The notes under the pieces are model-generated. The model worked only from the letters and a program-made list of their open reading frames with translations. It ran no database searches and was not told the origin of the DNA. DNA of 64,000 nucleotides from Prolixibacter bellariivorans ATCC BAA-1284 (GTDB lineage Bacteria > Bacteroidota > Bacteroidia > Bacteroidales > Prolixibacteraceae): contig NZ_KK211332.1 of the NCBI RefSeq assembly GCF_000621705.1, positions 474,323 to 538,322 of the forward strand, given 5' to 3'. Within the stretch, counting starts at the first letter, position 1. The number at the start of each line of letters is the position of its first letter. The translations under genes were made by a program, and so were the position numbers. This document shows positions 8,656-18,110 of this stretch, piece after piece.

Positions 8656-9555
8656 ATGAATTGGGTTGAGAGCAAAAAGGGATACGAATCGTTTTTGAGA
8701 CTTGAGAAATCGCTTTCTCAAAACTCAATTAGCGCGTACATTAACGATATCAATAAATTGATTTCGTTTTTGGAAGGCAAATTTAAAGAACTTCCGCCAG
8801 ATATGGTAAAACTCCAACATCTTCGTGAATTTGTTGAATGGATGAACCAAAAGGGTGTAAGTCCGCGTACGCAGGCCCGGACCATTTCCGGCATAAAGTC
8901 GTTCTACAAGTACTTACTCATGGAAGGTGTGATTGAAAATGACCCGACAACTTTGCTCGAATCTCCCAAAATCGGAAGAAAGTTGCCGGATATACTCAGC
9001 GACCAGGAAATCAACGACTTAATCAATGCCATTGATTTAAGCAAACCGGAAGGACAGCGAAATAAAGCGATGATTGAAACTCTTTACAGTTGTGGCCTTC
9101 GTGTTTCTGAGCTTGTTAACCTGAAATTGAGCAACCTGCACTTCGATCAGGAATTCATAAAAATTGAAGGAAAAGGCGATAAAGAACGTCTGGTTCCAAT
9201 CAGCAAGCAAGCAATCGAAGATATTAACAAATATCTGATTGGTTACCGCAAACGTCTGAAAGTGGACAAGGACAGCGAAAATATTCTTTTCCTGAACCGT
9301 CGGGGTAAACAACTCAGCCGTGTGATGATTTTTACCATTATTAAAAACCTGGCACAAAAAATCAATCTCAAGAAGAACATTAGTCCTCATACATTCCGCC
9401 ATTCATTTGCTTCGCAATTGATTGATGGAGGAGCCGATTTAAGGGCCGTTCAGGAAATGCTGGGACACGAATCAATTCTCACAACAGAGATTTATACGCA
9501 TCTCGACAAAGACTATTTGAAGGATACCGTTAACCGTCATCATCCCAGATCCTGA
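8656..9555 (+). CDS. xerD: site-specific tyrosine recombinase XerD
   Basis: The 299-residue enzyme resolves chromosome dimers at dif with a partner recombinase and FtsK. It has an N-terminal SAM-like core-binding domain (about 1-90) and a catalytic domain with R149 (GLRVSE), a lysine in EGKGDKERLVP, H245 and R248 (HTFRH), H271 (LGHES) and the nucleophile Y280 (EIYTHL). Length, complete active site and the absence of attachment sites or mobile genes nearby fit a housekeeping Xer protein rather than an integrase. It ends in a strong terminator. Confidence 0.93.
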   Translation: MNWVESKKGYESFLRLEKSLSQNSISAYINDINKLISFLEGKFKELPPDMVKLQHLREFVEWMNQKGVSPRTQARTISGIKSFYKYLLMEGVIENDPTTLLESPKIGRKLPDILSDQEINDLINAIDLSKPEGQRNKAMIETLYSCGLRVSELVNLKLSNLHFDQEFIKIEGKGDKERLVPISKQAIEDINKYLIGYRKRLKVDKDSENILFLNRRGKQLSRVMIFTIIKNLAQKINLKKNISPHTFRHSFASQLIDGGADLRAVQEMLGHESILTTEIYTHLDKDYLKDTVNRHHPRS

Positions 9556-9594
9556 CAAGAAACTATTTATTTAAATTAAATAACAATATTTATA

Positions 9595-9637
9595 AAGAAG
9601 ACAGACAAATTCTATGATTTGTTACTGTCTTCTTTTC
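9595..9637 (+). terminator. terminator after xerD
   Basis: A long stem is formed by AAGAAGACAG (9595-9604) with CTGTCTTCTT (9625-9634), extended by ACAAAT/ATTTGT inside, and is followed by T-rich sequence. Confidence 0.85.
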
Positions 9638-9771
9638 ATTTATTATAGTTTGTTTCCTCACTGTTTCCTACCCTTTCACCCAGGCTAAGACAACTGCAAA
9701 ACAGCTTTTTAGAATGAATATGCTTTACAGCAATAATATGTTTTAGAGCATAGTATTTTCAATTATTCATT

Positions 9772-9814
9772 TATCTTTGACCACTGCGAAACTACGAGCA
9801 TTAAACCTTTATCA
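9772..9814 (+). promoter_or_regulatory. pckA promoter -7 box and 5' leader element
   Basis: TATCTTTG at 9772-9779 fits the Bacteroidota -7 consensus TAnnTTTG, 48 bases before the pckA start codon. A clear -33 TTTG is not seen. The leader contains TTAAACCTTTATCA (9801-9814), identical to the element before ftsK. Confidence 0.5.
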
Positions 9815-9826
9815 AATTATCTCATT

Positions 9827-11434
9827 ATGAAAAATTTAGATTTGTCTGTTTACGGGATTGAAAATGTAGCAGAGATTCTCTACAACCCCTCTTACGAGCA
9901 GCTTTTCGAAGAAGAAACGAAACCCGGTTTAGACGGTTATGAAAAAGGTGTTGTGACTGAGTTGGGTGCTGTGAATGTAATGACAGGTGTTTTCACCGGA
10001 CGTTCGCCCAAGGATAAGTATATCGTTAAGGACGAAACAACTGAGAATACCATGTGGTGGACTACTCCTCATTCTCCTAACGACAATAAACCCATTTCAC
10101 CAAGTGTTTGGAAACAACTGAAGGGTGTTGTGACCGACCAGCTTTCCGGCAAACGCCTTTATGTTATGGATACCTTCAGTGGTGCCAATGAAGATACCCG
10201 CATGAAGATTCGTTTCATTACAGAAGTTGCCTGGCAGGCTCACTTTGTAAAAAATATGTTCATCCGCCCCACAGAAGAAGAACTGGCCAACTATGGCGAA
10301 CCTGATTTCGTGGTACTGAATGGTTCAAAAACAACCAACCCCAACTGGAAAGAGCAGGGTCTGAATTCTGATGTTTTCACCGTATTTAACCTGACTGAAA
10401 AAATGCAGGTAATTGGCGGAACCTGGTATGGTGGTGAAATGAAGAAAGGTATGTTCGCCATGATGAATTATTACCTGCCTCTTCGCGGAATTGCTGCCAT
10501 GCACTGCTCTGCTAACGTAGGTAAAGATGGTGATACAGCGATTTTCTTCGGCCTTTCCGGAACTGGTAAAACCACTTTGTCAACCGATCCGAAACGCCAG
10601 TTGATTGGTGATGACGAGCACGGTTGGGACGATCAGGGTGTGTTCAACTTCGAAGGTGGTTGTTATGCAAAAACAATCCGCCTGGATAAAGATAGCGAAC
10701 CCGATATTTTCAATGCCATCAAACGTGATGCTCTTTTGGAGAATGTTACGGTTGATGAAAATGGTAAAATCGATTTCAACGATGGTTCGGTAACAGAAAA
10801 CACACGTGTTTCTTACCCGATTTATCACATCGATAATATCGTAAAACCGGTATCGAAAGCAGGTCACGCAAAGAAAGTTATCTTCCTGACAGCTGATGCT
10901 TTTGGTGTATTGCCTCCCGTTTCTAAACTGACTCCGGAGCAGACTAAATATCACTTCCTTTCAGGATTTACCGCAAAACTGGCTGGAACCGAGCGTGGTG
11001 TAACTTCACCACAGCCTACATTCTCCGCTTGTTTCGGTGCTGCATTCCTTTCTCTCCACCCGACCAAATACGGTCAGGAACTGGTTAAACGGATGGAATC
11101 TGCCGGTGCTGAAGCTTACCTGGTAAATACAGGATGGAATGGAACCGGAAAACGTATCTCCATTAAAGATACCCGCGGTATTATCGACCGTATTTTGGAT
11201 GGTTCGATTGAAAAAGCAGAAACCAAAATGATACCGATCTTCAATCTGGAAGTACCGACTGCACTCGACGGTGTTGATACCAATATCCTCGACCCGCGTA
11301 ATACCTACACTGACGCAGCCGAATGGGATGCCAAAGCCAAAGACCTGGCCGGACGTTTCATTAAAAACTTCGAGAAATATACCGATAACGACGAAGGTAA
11401 AGCATTGGTTGCTGCCGGACCTCAACTTGACTAA
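9827..11434 (+). CDS. pckA: phosphoenolpyruvate carboxykinase (ATP)
   Basis: The 535-residue enzyme interconverts oxaloacetate plus ATP with PEP, CO2 and ADP. In fermenting Bacteroidota it usually runs toward oxaloacetate, conserving ATP on the way to succinate and propionate. Visible motifs are [10 protein letters not shown] near residue 60, the metal-binding [14 protein letters not shown], the P-loop GLSGTGKTT (242-250), [10 protein letters not shown], and the adenine-binding region near [12 protein letters not shown]. The ATP-type kinase-1a loop shows that it is not the GTP enzyme. Transcription is monocistronic, with its own promoter and a terminator just downstream. Confidence 0.97.
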   Translation: MKNLDLSVYGIENVAEILYNPSYEQLFEEETKPGLDGYEKGVVTELGAVNVMTGVFTGRSPKDKYIVKDETTENTMWWTTPHSPNDNKPISPSVWKQLKGVVTDQLSGKRLYVMDTFSGANEDTRMKIRFITEVAWQAHFVKNMFIRPTEEELANYGEPDFVVLNGSKTTNPNWKEQGLNSDVFTVFNLTEKMQVIGGTWYGGEMKKGMFAMMNYYLPLRGIAAMHCSANVGKDGDTAIFFGLSGTGKTTLSTDPKRQLIGDDEHGWDDQGVFNFEGGCYAKTIRLDKDSEPDIFNAIKRDALLENVTVDENGKIDFNDGSVTENTRVSYPIYHIDNIVKPVSKAGHAKKVIFLTADAFGVLPPVSKLTPEQTKYHFLSGFTAKLAGTERGVTSPQPTFSACFGAAFLSLHPTKYGQELVKRMESAGAEAYLVNTGWNGTGKRISIKDTRGIIDRILDGSIEKAETKMIPIFNLEVPTALDGVDTNILDPRNTYTDAAEWDAKAKDLAGRFIKNFEKYTDNDEGKALVAAGPQLD

Positions 11435-11462
11435 TTGGCTTTTTAAAAGCCCTTTACATATG

Positions 11463-11492
11463 AATCCCGGGACTGTCTCCCGGGATTTTTTT
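11463..11492 (+). terminator. terminator after pckA
   Basis: AATCCCGGG (11463-11471) pairs with CCCGGGATT (11479-11487), followed by a T-run that reaches the stop region of the convergent gene. Confidence 0.9.
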
Positions 11493-12357
11493 ATGACTTA
11501 ATTAAATCGTCAAGCGCAGAATCAATATCGGGGAATTGAAACTTGTATCCTGCCTCTGTTAATTTTCGTGGCAAAACAGTTGGACCATGAATAAGAGCTG
11601 TAGCACCTTCGGAGAACAACAATTTTAGAGCAAACGCAGGAACAGCCATAAAAGAAGGTCTTCCCAGTTTATGAGCCAGTTTTCGGGTAAACGTTTCATT
11701 ATTCACCGGATATGGAGCCGTAAAATTAAATACACCACTTAACTCTTTCTTGGCCAGAAGAAATTGAACCGCTCCCACAACATCATCCAAATGGATAAAT
11801 GAGAATCCTTGCTTTCCGCCGGCCACGGTGCCACCAAGTCCCATCCTGAATACGGGCAATAAACGACCAAACATTCCTCCCTCCTTCCCAAGCACCAGCC
11901 CAATCCGCATAATCACCATCCGTACGCCCAGGTTTTTCACTTCCGCGGCAGCGCCTTCCCATCGTGTGGCTACTTCACCAAGAAAATCATGCCCATACTC
12001 AAATACTTCTTCGTCATGCGTTCCCGAATTGGCATAGATACCGATAGCCGATGCCGACAAAAACATCTCCGGTCTGTCGTCGGTCGACATCGCCTTCAGC
12101 GCATTCACCAACTGACGGGTAACCTGAATCCGGCTTTCCATTATCTGCTGTTTATATACAGGTGTCCAACGCTTCACAATGGGCGCACCAGCCAGGTTGA
12201 TAATCCCGTCAACGCCGGTTAAAAGCTGCACAAGATAGTTTTCTCCGCGCTTAAAATCAGCTCGTAGTAACGGTACTACTTCAATGCCGGAACTCACAAA
12301 TGCCTCGCGTAGAGCGCCACCAATAAATCCTGTACTTCCTGATATTGCAATTTTCAT
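11491..12357 (-). CDS. TIGR01777-family SDR epimerase (YfcH-like)
   Basis: The 288-residue protein begins with the Rossmann nucleotide-binding motif ISGSTGFIGGAL and continues with GVDGIINLAGAPI and the C-terminal DUF1731 segment (EGATALIHGPTVLPRKLTEAGYKFQFP), the layout of the YfcH/SDR39U1 family of atypical short-chain dehydrogenases. The substrate is unknown. The gene converges on pckA and overlaps the tail of its terminator by one or two bases. The 227 bases upstream, shared with the divergent PBP1A gene, show no clear promoter motif. Confidence 0.88.
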   Translation of the reverse strand: MKIAISGSTGFIGGALREAFVSSGIEVVPLLRADFKRGENYLVQLLTGVDGIINLAGAPIVKRWTPVYKQQIMESRIQVTRQLVNALKAMSTDDRPEMFLSASAIGIYANSGTHDEEVFEYGHDFLGEVATRWEGAAAEVKNLGVRMVIMRIGLVLGKEGGMFGRLLPVFRMGLGGTVAGGKQGFSFIHLDDVVGAVQFLLAKKELSGVFNFTAPYPVNNETFTRKLAHKLGRPSFMAVPAFALKLLFSEGATALIHGPTVLPRKLTEAGYKFQFPDIDSALDDLIKS

Positions 12358-12584
12358 TTTGCCGTATTTTTCTGTTAAGATTTCTGATCCTTGTCTTGTC
12401 GTAATACTCTCCCAACCGAGCGGATAGTACTATGGAATTCTGAAGAGGTCCGAATTCAATTCTTCCAGGAACCGGAAAGAATAGCGTCATTTAAACTCTG
12501 TCCGGGCATATGGAAAACTCTTTACAATAAAATTACCTGTTTTCGTTAAAACAGTTTTATTTTGTATCGGACAAAGACAGATTC

Positions 12585-15026
12585 ATGGTAAACAAAAAAA
12601 ATACATCTTCCACACGCGGAAAAGGAAAACGTACACCTGCCAAAAAGAACGGTAAGCATCATAATTCCAAACAAATCACGAAGCAAAGAGTTTGGCGTTG
12701 GGTACTTAATATTTCATTGTTTGGCATCTTTCTGCTGGGAGCGCTCTTTGTTCTGGTATACATCGGGGCCTTCGGCCCACTGCCTACTACACAGGAATTG
12801 AAAGATGTCAAAAACCCGGTCGCTTCGGAAGTTTATTCGTCCGATGGGCACCTTTTAGGACGCTATTACATCCAAAACCGAAGCAATGTAACCTTCGACC
12901 AAATATCCCCCAACGTCATTCATGCGCTGGTAGCAACCGAAGATTCCCGCTTTTATGAACATCGTGGAATTGACGAATGGGCCTTGCTTCGTGTATTCGT
13001 TAAATCCATTCTGCTACGGGAGCGGAGCTCTGGAGGAGGCTCGACCCTTTCACAACAAATTGCCAAGAATATTTTTGGCCGTGATAATTACGGACCACTT
13101 TCCATGCCGGTCAACAAACTGAGGGAAGCGATCATTGCTTACCGTTTGGAGAAAATTTATACAAAAAACGAAATTTTGACCCTTTACCTGAATACTGTCC
13201 CTTTTAGTGAAAACACCTTTGGTATTGAAACGGCTTCGGAGCGTTTCTTCGATAAGAAACCGGGCGATTTAACCGTTCCAGAAGCTGCAACACTGGTTGG
13301 AACACTGAAAGCCAGCAATGCCTATAATCCGCGTTTGCACCCCAAACGCTCGAAAGACCGTCGCGATCTGGTCATTAGCCTCATGGTAAAGAACAATTAC
13401 CTTTCCGAAGCTGAAGGTGAAAAATACAAGAAAACGCCACTTACGCTGCATTACAATTACCTGGTATACAACACTGGTCCGGCTGCCTATTTGCGCGAAC
13501 GCATCCGGTTGGAGATGGAGGATTGGTGCAGCCATGTAACGAAACCCAACGGCAACCCATATAATTTATATACCGATGGACTGAAAATTTACACCACTAT
13601 CGACTACAAAATGCAGCATTATGCAGAAGAAGCCATGCAGGAGCAAATGAAGAATCTGCAGAACGTATTCGATAAACACTGGAGTAACAGACAGCCATGG
13701 GGACACGATGAGGAGGTTTTTAAAAGGGCTGTACAGCGTTCCGACCGCTACATACGAATGAAAGATGCCGGAAAAACGGAAAAAGAAATTAGCGCGGCAT
13801 TTCATGAAAAAATTCCGATGAAGGTTTTTAGCTGGGGTGATATCGAGACGGTAAATATGACTCCGATCGACTCCGTAAAACATTCCCTCCGCACCCTGCG
13901 ATGTGGTTTCCTGGCGCTTTCGCCGAAAAATGGTGCGGTAAAGGTTTGGATTGGCGGAAATGATTTCCGGTTTTATCAATACGACCATGTAATGGCCAGC
14001 CGGCAAGTAGGTTCCACCTTCAAGCCAATTGTGTATGCTGCGGCATTGGAAAACGGTGTTGATCCGGATAAATACTACGCGAACGAAGAAGTCACTTATC
14101 CGGAATACGACGACTGGACCCCGCATAATGCAGAAGATGAATACGGAGGTTACTATTCCCTTGAAGGAGCACTCAGCGAATCCATCAATACCGTTTCGGT
14201 GCAGGTGCTGCTCGACGCAGGCATGTCGAATGCTGTGAGGCTGGCACACCAAATGGGCATCGATGTCGATCTACCGGAAGTACCTTCTCTCGCATTAGGC
14301 GTGGCCGACATCCCGCTCAAAGAGATGGTAACGGCGTATGCCCCTTTTGCCAATGGCGGAAAAAGCGTAAAACCGTATTATCTCCTTCGCGTTGAAGATT
14401 CCAAAGGTCATGTGCTGAAAACATTCCATCAGGATGAAGATTCCGATGAAGAACAGGTCATTTCCGCACAAACGGCTCACATTATGACCCATTACCTGGA
14501 AGCCGTAGTGGACAGTGGTACCGGCCGCGCTATTCGTACCCGGTTTGGCATCCGCGGCGACTTTGCCGGAAAGACCGGAACCACGCAAAACCATGCCGAT
14601 GGTTGGTTTATTGGTTACTCGCCTGATTTGGTGACCGGTTGCTGGGTGGGTGCCGAAGATCCGGCCGTTCATTTTCGCACATTGTATTACGGACAAGGGG
14701 CACGAATGGCATTACCCATTGTGGGAGATTTCTTCCACAAACTCTACCGCGACCGCTCTTTCGCGTCAATGCGATATCACAGCTTTGATATGGGAGACGA
14801 CCAACGATTACTCGCATCGCTGGATATTCCCCACTACCGTGATGAACTCCCGCATAAGAAATTCATCGACTTTGGTTGGTTATTCGGTCGCCATAAAGAC
14901 AAGGCTGAAAAAGATAAGAAACAACTGCAACAACAGGAAGACAGTACGCAGTCGCCCGGCGACCAGAAGAAGAAACATTCCAGCATTTGGGAAAAAATCC
15001 GAAACGCTTTCCGCAAGAAAAATTAA
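12585..15026 (+). CDS. class A penicillin-binding protein 1A
   Basis: The 813-residue bifunctional enzyme polymerises glycan strands and cross-links peptidoglycan. A basic cytoplasmic tail is followed by a membrane anchor (about 40-62), then the glycosyltransferase domain (GT51) with ATEDSRFYEHRGID ending at residue 130 and RSSGGGSTLSQQIAKN. The transpeptidase domain shows SxxK at S477-K480 (GSTFKP), SIN in the second motif, and KTGT at 663-666. The C terminus ends in a charged KDKAEKDKKQLQQQ tail. A 42-bp tandem array starts 5 bases after the stop codon. Confidence 0.95.
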   Translation: MVNKKNTSSTRGKGKRTPAKKNGKHHNSKQITKQRVWRWVLNISLFGIFLLGALFVLVYIGAFGPLPTTQELKDVKNPVASEVYSSDGHLLGRYYIQNRSNVTFDQISPNVIHALVATEDSRFYEHRGIDEWALLRVFVKSILLRERSSGGGSTLSQQIAKNIFGRDNYGPLSMPVNKLREAIIAYRLEKIYTKNEILTLYLNTVPFSENTFGIETASERFFDKKPGDLTVPEAATLVGTLKASNAYNPRLHPKRSKDRRDLVISLMVKNNYLSEAEGEKYKKTPLTLHYNYLVYNTGPAAYLRERIRLEMEDWCSHVTKPNGNPYNLYTDGLKIYTTIDYKMQHYAEEAMQEQMKNLQNVFDKHWSNRQPWGHDEEVFKRAVQRSDRYIRMKDAGKTEKEISAAFHEKIPMKVFSWGDIETVNMTPIDSVKHSLRTLRCGFLALSPKNGAVKVWIGGNDFRFYQYDHVMASRQVGSTFKPIVYAAALENGVDPDKYYANEEVTYPEYDDWTPHNAEDEYGGYYSLEGALSESINTVSVQVLLDAGMSNAVRLAHQMGIDVDLPEVPSLALGVADIPLKEMVTAYAPFANGGKSVKPYYLLRVEDSKGHVLKTFHQDEDSDEEQVISAQTAHIMTHYLEAVVDSGTGRAIRTRFGIRGDFAGKTGTTQNHADGWFIGYSPDLVTGCWVGAEDPAVHFRTLYYGQGARMALPIVGDFFHKLYRDRSFASMRYHSFDMGDDQRLLASLDIPHYRDELPHKKFIDFGWLFGRHKDKAEKDKKQLQQQEDSTQSPGDQKKKHSSIWEKIRNAFRKKN

Positions 15027-15030
15027 AGCT

Positions 15031-15366
15031 ATTCCAGCACAGCGGAAAGGAAAATACGCGTGTATCTCTCATGCCCTGGCTTCAGGGGAACAAAAATGCA
15101 GGCGTATTTCTCGTGCCTTGGCTCCGGGGGAACAAAAATACGCAGGTATTTCTCATGACCGGGCTTCAGGTCAACAAAAATACGTGTGTATTTCTCATGT
15201 CGCCGCTTCAGAGGATGAAAAAACCACGCAACATTTTAATGCCCTGCTCCCGGGGGAAGGAAAAGTCATGCAACATTTTGATGCCCGGCTCCCAGGGGAA
15301 AGAAAAGTCATGCAACATTTTGGTGCCCGGCTCCCAGGGGAAGGAAAATTCACGCAACATTTCGGT
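15031..15366. repeat. tandem array of eight 42-bp degenerate units
   Basis: Eight consecutive 42-base units begin at 15031, 15073, 15115, 15157, 15199, 15241, 15283 and 15325. All share a left part resembling GGCTCCAGGGGAA plus AAAA. Units 1-4 end in GTATTTCTCAT-like sequence, and units 5-8 end in CAACATTTTGGT-like sequence, so the array looks like two subfamilies joined. Units 3 and 4 contain the palindrome AAATAC-N4-GTATTT (15136-15151 and 15178-15193). The array fills the convergent gap between the PBP1A gene and the GH125 gene. Because 42 is a multiple of 3, frames stay open across it, but no convincing start or partner supports coding. Confidence 0.85.
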
Positions 15367-15390
15367 GCAGCGCTATACTTTTCAGAATAA

Positions 15391-15428
15391 AAAAAGATGC
15401 CGCCCGGTCACCGGATGACATCCTTTTA
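15391..15428 (-). terminator. probable terminator of the GH125 gene
   Basis: On the minus strand AAAAGGATG pairs, with a bulge, to CATCTTTTT and is followed by a T-run (15391-15427). An inner GGTGACC-like region helps the fold. It lies just past the GH125 stop codon and right after the 42-bp array. Confidence 0.5.
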
Positions 15429-15451
15429 AAAGTCTTCCATTAAGCCTTTAA

Positions 15452-16888
15452 TCAGGCATAATTTCGTTGGAGCAACTCCGGATGTTCTTTATCGACTTTC
15501 ATCAGCAGTTCGCCGAACAGGGTGTTGGCCCAGGCAAACCACTTTCGTGTGAAATCTTCCGGATTATCTTTATTAAAACTCTCATGCATAAAACCGGTAC
15601 CGGCATCGGTATTCCGCAACATTTTAATGCAATAGGCAATCTCTTCCTTATCATTGCTGGTCATGGCCCGCATAATGATCGCCATCGGCCAGACATAGTG
15701 CAACCCCACGTGTGGTCCGCCAATGCCTTCGGCAGCTTTCCCCTTCCAGAACCACGGATTGTCTTCGCTCAGCACGAAATTCCGGGTACGGTGATACAAT
15801 GGATCATCCGGCTTGAAAGCTTCCAGGTAAGGAAGCGCCAGCAAACTAGGCACGTTGGCATCGTCCATGAAATTGGTATTACCGAAGCCATCCACTTCGA
15901 ACGATAATATTTTGCCATGTTTTTCGTGCTCGAATACGGCATATTGCTTCAATGCCTGTTCTACCTCATCCGCAAAAGCATTACACTTTTCAGCGAAAGC
16001 GTTATCATGATAAATAGCCTTACTCATTTCGGCCAGCTGGCGAAGCGAAACCAAAGCGAAATAATTAGAAGGTACCAGGAAAAGGTAGGTGGTCGCATCG
16101 TCAGACGGACGGAAACCAGAACAGATAAGGCCGTTGGGACGAATAGGATTTCCCCATCCGCGTCCGGGCATGGTATCGGTGGAAATAAATGTTTTCCGCA
16201 TGAAATAGTAAGGACCACGTCCTTCTTTGCGCTGCTGAACCCGAAAAGTCTTTACCACCAGCTCCATCGCCTTCTTCCACTCATCTCCAAACGGCGAAGT
16301 ATCGCCTGAATTCTTCCAGTAATGATAACTGAGTCGGATGGGATAACAGAGTGAATCGATTTCCCATTTCCGCTCGTGCAGCTCGGGTTTCATATCGGTT
16401 TTATCGCTCAACCACTCACTGTGTCCTTTGCCATCGTTAAAAGCATTAGCATACGGGTCAATCAGAATGCACTCGGCCTGTCGGTTAATCAATCCGGCTA
16501 CCATGTTTTTCAGCTTCTTGTCTTCGTTTATTAACGGAAGATAGGGCCACACCTGCGCCGACGAATCGCGCAGCCACATGGCGTGTATATCGCCGGTAAT
16601 AACAAATGTGTCGGGCTTTCCGTCTTTTTCCCGGTAGGTAACCGTAGTATCAATTGTGTTGGGAAAACAGTTGGAGAACATCCAGGCCAGTTTCGGATCC
16701 TTGATTTTCTGCTTCATCTCCCCTATTACCTTTTCCACTGCTTCGCTGGTGAAATTCCGCTCAGCCGGTGCCGGACGTTTCGATGGATATTCAGCGACAG
16801 CTGTATTTCCAAAGGACACAGAAGGTGCGGCTGTTAGTCCAACACCAATAGCTCCAGCGGTTTTTACAAATTCGCGACGATTCTTCAT
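15452..16888 (-). CDS. GH125 exo-alpha-1,6-mannosidase-like glycoside hydrolase with Tat signal
   Basis: The product resembles family 125 glycoside hydrolases, inverting exo-alpha-1,6-mannosidases that trim N-glycans or yeast mannan. Telling segments are GDIHAMWLRDSSAQVWPYL, NRQAECILIDPYANAF, DSLCYPIRLSYHYW and GHSEWLSDKTDMKPELHERKWEID-type loops. The ATG at 16888 is chosen because it gives a twin-arginine signal (NRREFVKTAG, then a hydrophobic stretch to about residue 31) and a purine-rich AGAAGA just before it; an upstream in-frame start at 16945 would bury the signal. Mature length about 445 residues is normal. No SusC/SusD pair or other mannan gene is nearby, so it stands alone. Confidence 0.88.
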   Translation of the reverse strand: MKNRREFVKTAGAIGVGLTAAPSVSFGNTAVAEYPSKRPAPAERNFTSEAVEKVIGEMKQKIKDPKLAWMFSNCFPNTIDTTVTYREKDGKPDTFVITGDIHAMWLRDSSAQVWPYLPLINEDKKLKNMVAGLINRQAECILIDPYANAFNDGKGHSEWLSDKTDMKPELHERKWEIDSLCYPIRLSYHYWKNSGDTSPFGDEWKKAMELVVKTFRVQQRKEGRGPYYFMRKTFISTDTMPGRGWGNPIRPNGLICSGFRPSDDATTYLFLVPSNYFALVSLRQLAEMSKAIYHDNAFAEKCNAFADEVEQALKQYAVFEHEKHGKILSFEVDGFGNTNFMDDANVPSLLALPYLEAFKPDDPLYHRTRNFVLSEDNPWFWKGKAAEGIGGPHVGLHYVWPMAIIMRAMTSNDKEEIAYCIKMLRNTDAGTGFMHESFNKDNPEDFTRKWFAWANTLFGELLMKVDKEHPELLQRNYA

Positions 16889-16988
16889 TCTTCTGATATT
16901 TGGTTTACGGTTCCTAAAATATTCAAGAACTGCCCATATCTCCAAAAGTTTGTGAAAGGAATGATAAAAAAGTTGATAGAATAAGCGA

Positions 16989-18110
16989 TCAAGATGGATC
17001 CTTCTGGATAACGATCGGATTTTTGAAATTTATGTCGCGCTGCGGGAAAGGAATTTCAACTTTATTCTGACGAAACAAATCGTCAATAGCAAAGCGTAGT
17101 TCACTCTTTAAATTCTCCACATAAAAACTGTTAGCCGTCCAAAAGTAAAGCTGAAAATCGAGCGAAGAGTTGCCAAAATCGTTGAAGCGCACAAAAGGCC
17201 TGGGGTTGGTACTGATGTCCTCGTGCCCGTTGGCTGCCTCCAGGAGGAGTTTTTCGACCAAACGCACATCAGAGCCATACGCAACTCCTACACTCACATG
17301 GAAGCGGGTATTTTCTTCGTTATGGCTCCAGTTGACAATGGTATCGCGGGTAAACTTCGAATTGGGCACAATCAGCACTTGGTTATTCCGCGTCAGAATC
17401 TTCGAGGACCGCAAATTAATTTCGAGCACACGCCCAACCGTTCCGTCATTCAATTCGACGATATCATATACTTCGAGCGAACGGTCGAACAGGATAATTA
17501 AACCGGAAATAAAATCGTTAAAGAGGTTTTGCAAACCAAACCCAATACCTGCCAGAAAGGCTGCTGAAGAAGCTACTATCCATGTCAATTGCAGCCCAAG
17601 TGCCTGCAGGGACAACACGATGGCCGTAAACCAAATCAGGTATTGAATAATGGTATAGATGGACCTTCCCCGGCCTCGATCGAATCGCTTCTGGTTAATT
17701 TTGTTATCGAAATGGTACTCTATCAGGTTCAGAATAAACCGGGTAATAAACAGAATAGTAAGTACAACCAGAAGATGGGTAACGGTAAATTTTATCTTTT
17801 CTGTCTCGAAAAGCTGAAAGGCTAATACTTGCGTGGCTTTTAACCCCAGCATACTTAGTGAGCCCAGACCGGCTCCCAAAAAGAAGAATAACCGGATAAT
17901 GCGGATGAAAGAGCGCCACCGTTTCAATCCAAGCTTTTCCGCAATAGATAAATGCATCATCCACTTACGGAAGAAATGGAAGATAAAATAAGCGCCCACC
18001 AATATTAATGCGACAAGAGCAACCCGAAGAATCGATATTTTCAAGTCGCCATAGGTGAAGAGAGAGTAATTAAGCAACTCCCATAAATTCATTTTTTGGT
18101 CAGGCTGCAT
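16989..18110 (-). CDS. MscS-family mechanosensitive ion channel
   Basis: The 373-residue membrane protein has four hydrophobic segments before the pore helix (about 24-46, 67-89, 108-128, 150-172). The MscS signature follows: a glycine/alanine-rich pore helix (SSAAFLAGIGFGLQNLFNDFISG) and the beta domain (FDRSLEVYDIVELNDGTVGRVLEINLRSSKI, then VPNSKFTRDTIVNWS). Channels of this type open on hypoosmotic shock. The start overlaps the end of cdaA by 11 bases; an alternative ATG at 18092 would avoid the overlap. It is the last gene of the folP-cdaA-mscS operon, which suggests a link to c-di-AMP turgor control. Confidence 0.9.
   Translation of the reverse strand: MQPDQKMNLWELLNYSLFTYGDLKISILRVALVALILVGAYFIFHFFRKWMMHLSIAEKLGLKRWRSFIRIIRLFFFLGAGLGSLSMLGLKATQVLAFQLFETEKIKFTVTHLLVVLTILFITRFILNLIEYHFDNKINQKRFDRGRGRSIYTIIQYLIWFTAIVLSLQALGLQLTWIVASSAAFLAGIGFGLQNLFNDFISGLIILFDRSLEVYDIVELNDGTVGRVLEINLRSSKILTRNNQVLIVPNSKFTRDTIVNWSHNEENTRFHVSVGVAYGSDVRLVEKLLLEAANGHEDISTNPRPFVRFNDFGNSSLDFQLYFWTANSFYVENLKSELRFAIDDLFRQNKVEIPFPQRDINFKNPIVIQKDPS

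Noticed and set aside
8656-9555. Integrase of a mobile element
   Set aside because: The tyrosine recombinase has the length and residues of XerD, and there are no attachment-site duplications, tRNA or mobility genes around it.
14987-15418. Two open frames with a 14-residue repeat across the 42-bp array
   Set aside because: Both frames start inside the PBP1A gene and stay open only because 42 is a multiple of 3. Two different frames are equally open and the units diverge without codon-like pattern, so coding is not supported.
15452-16888. Polysaccharide utilisation locus around the GH125 gene
   Set aside because: No SusC/SusD pair, sensor or further glycoside hydrolase is found on either side.
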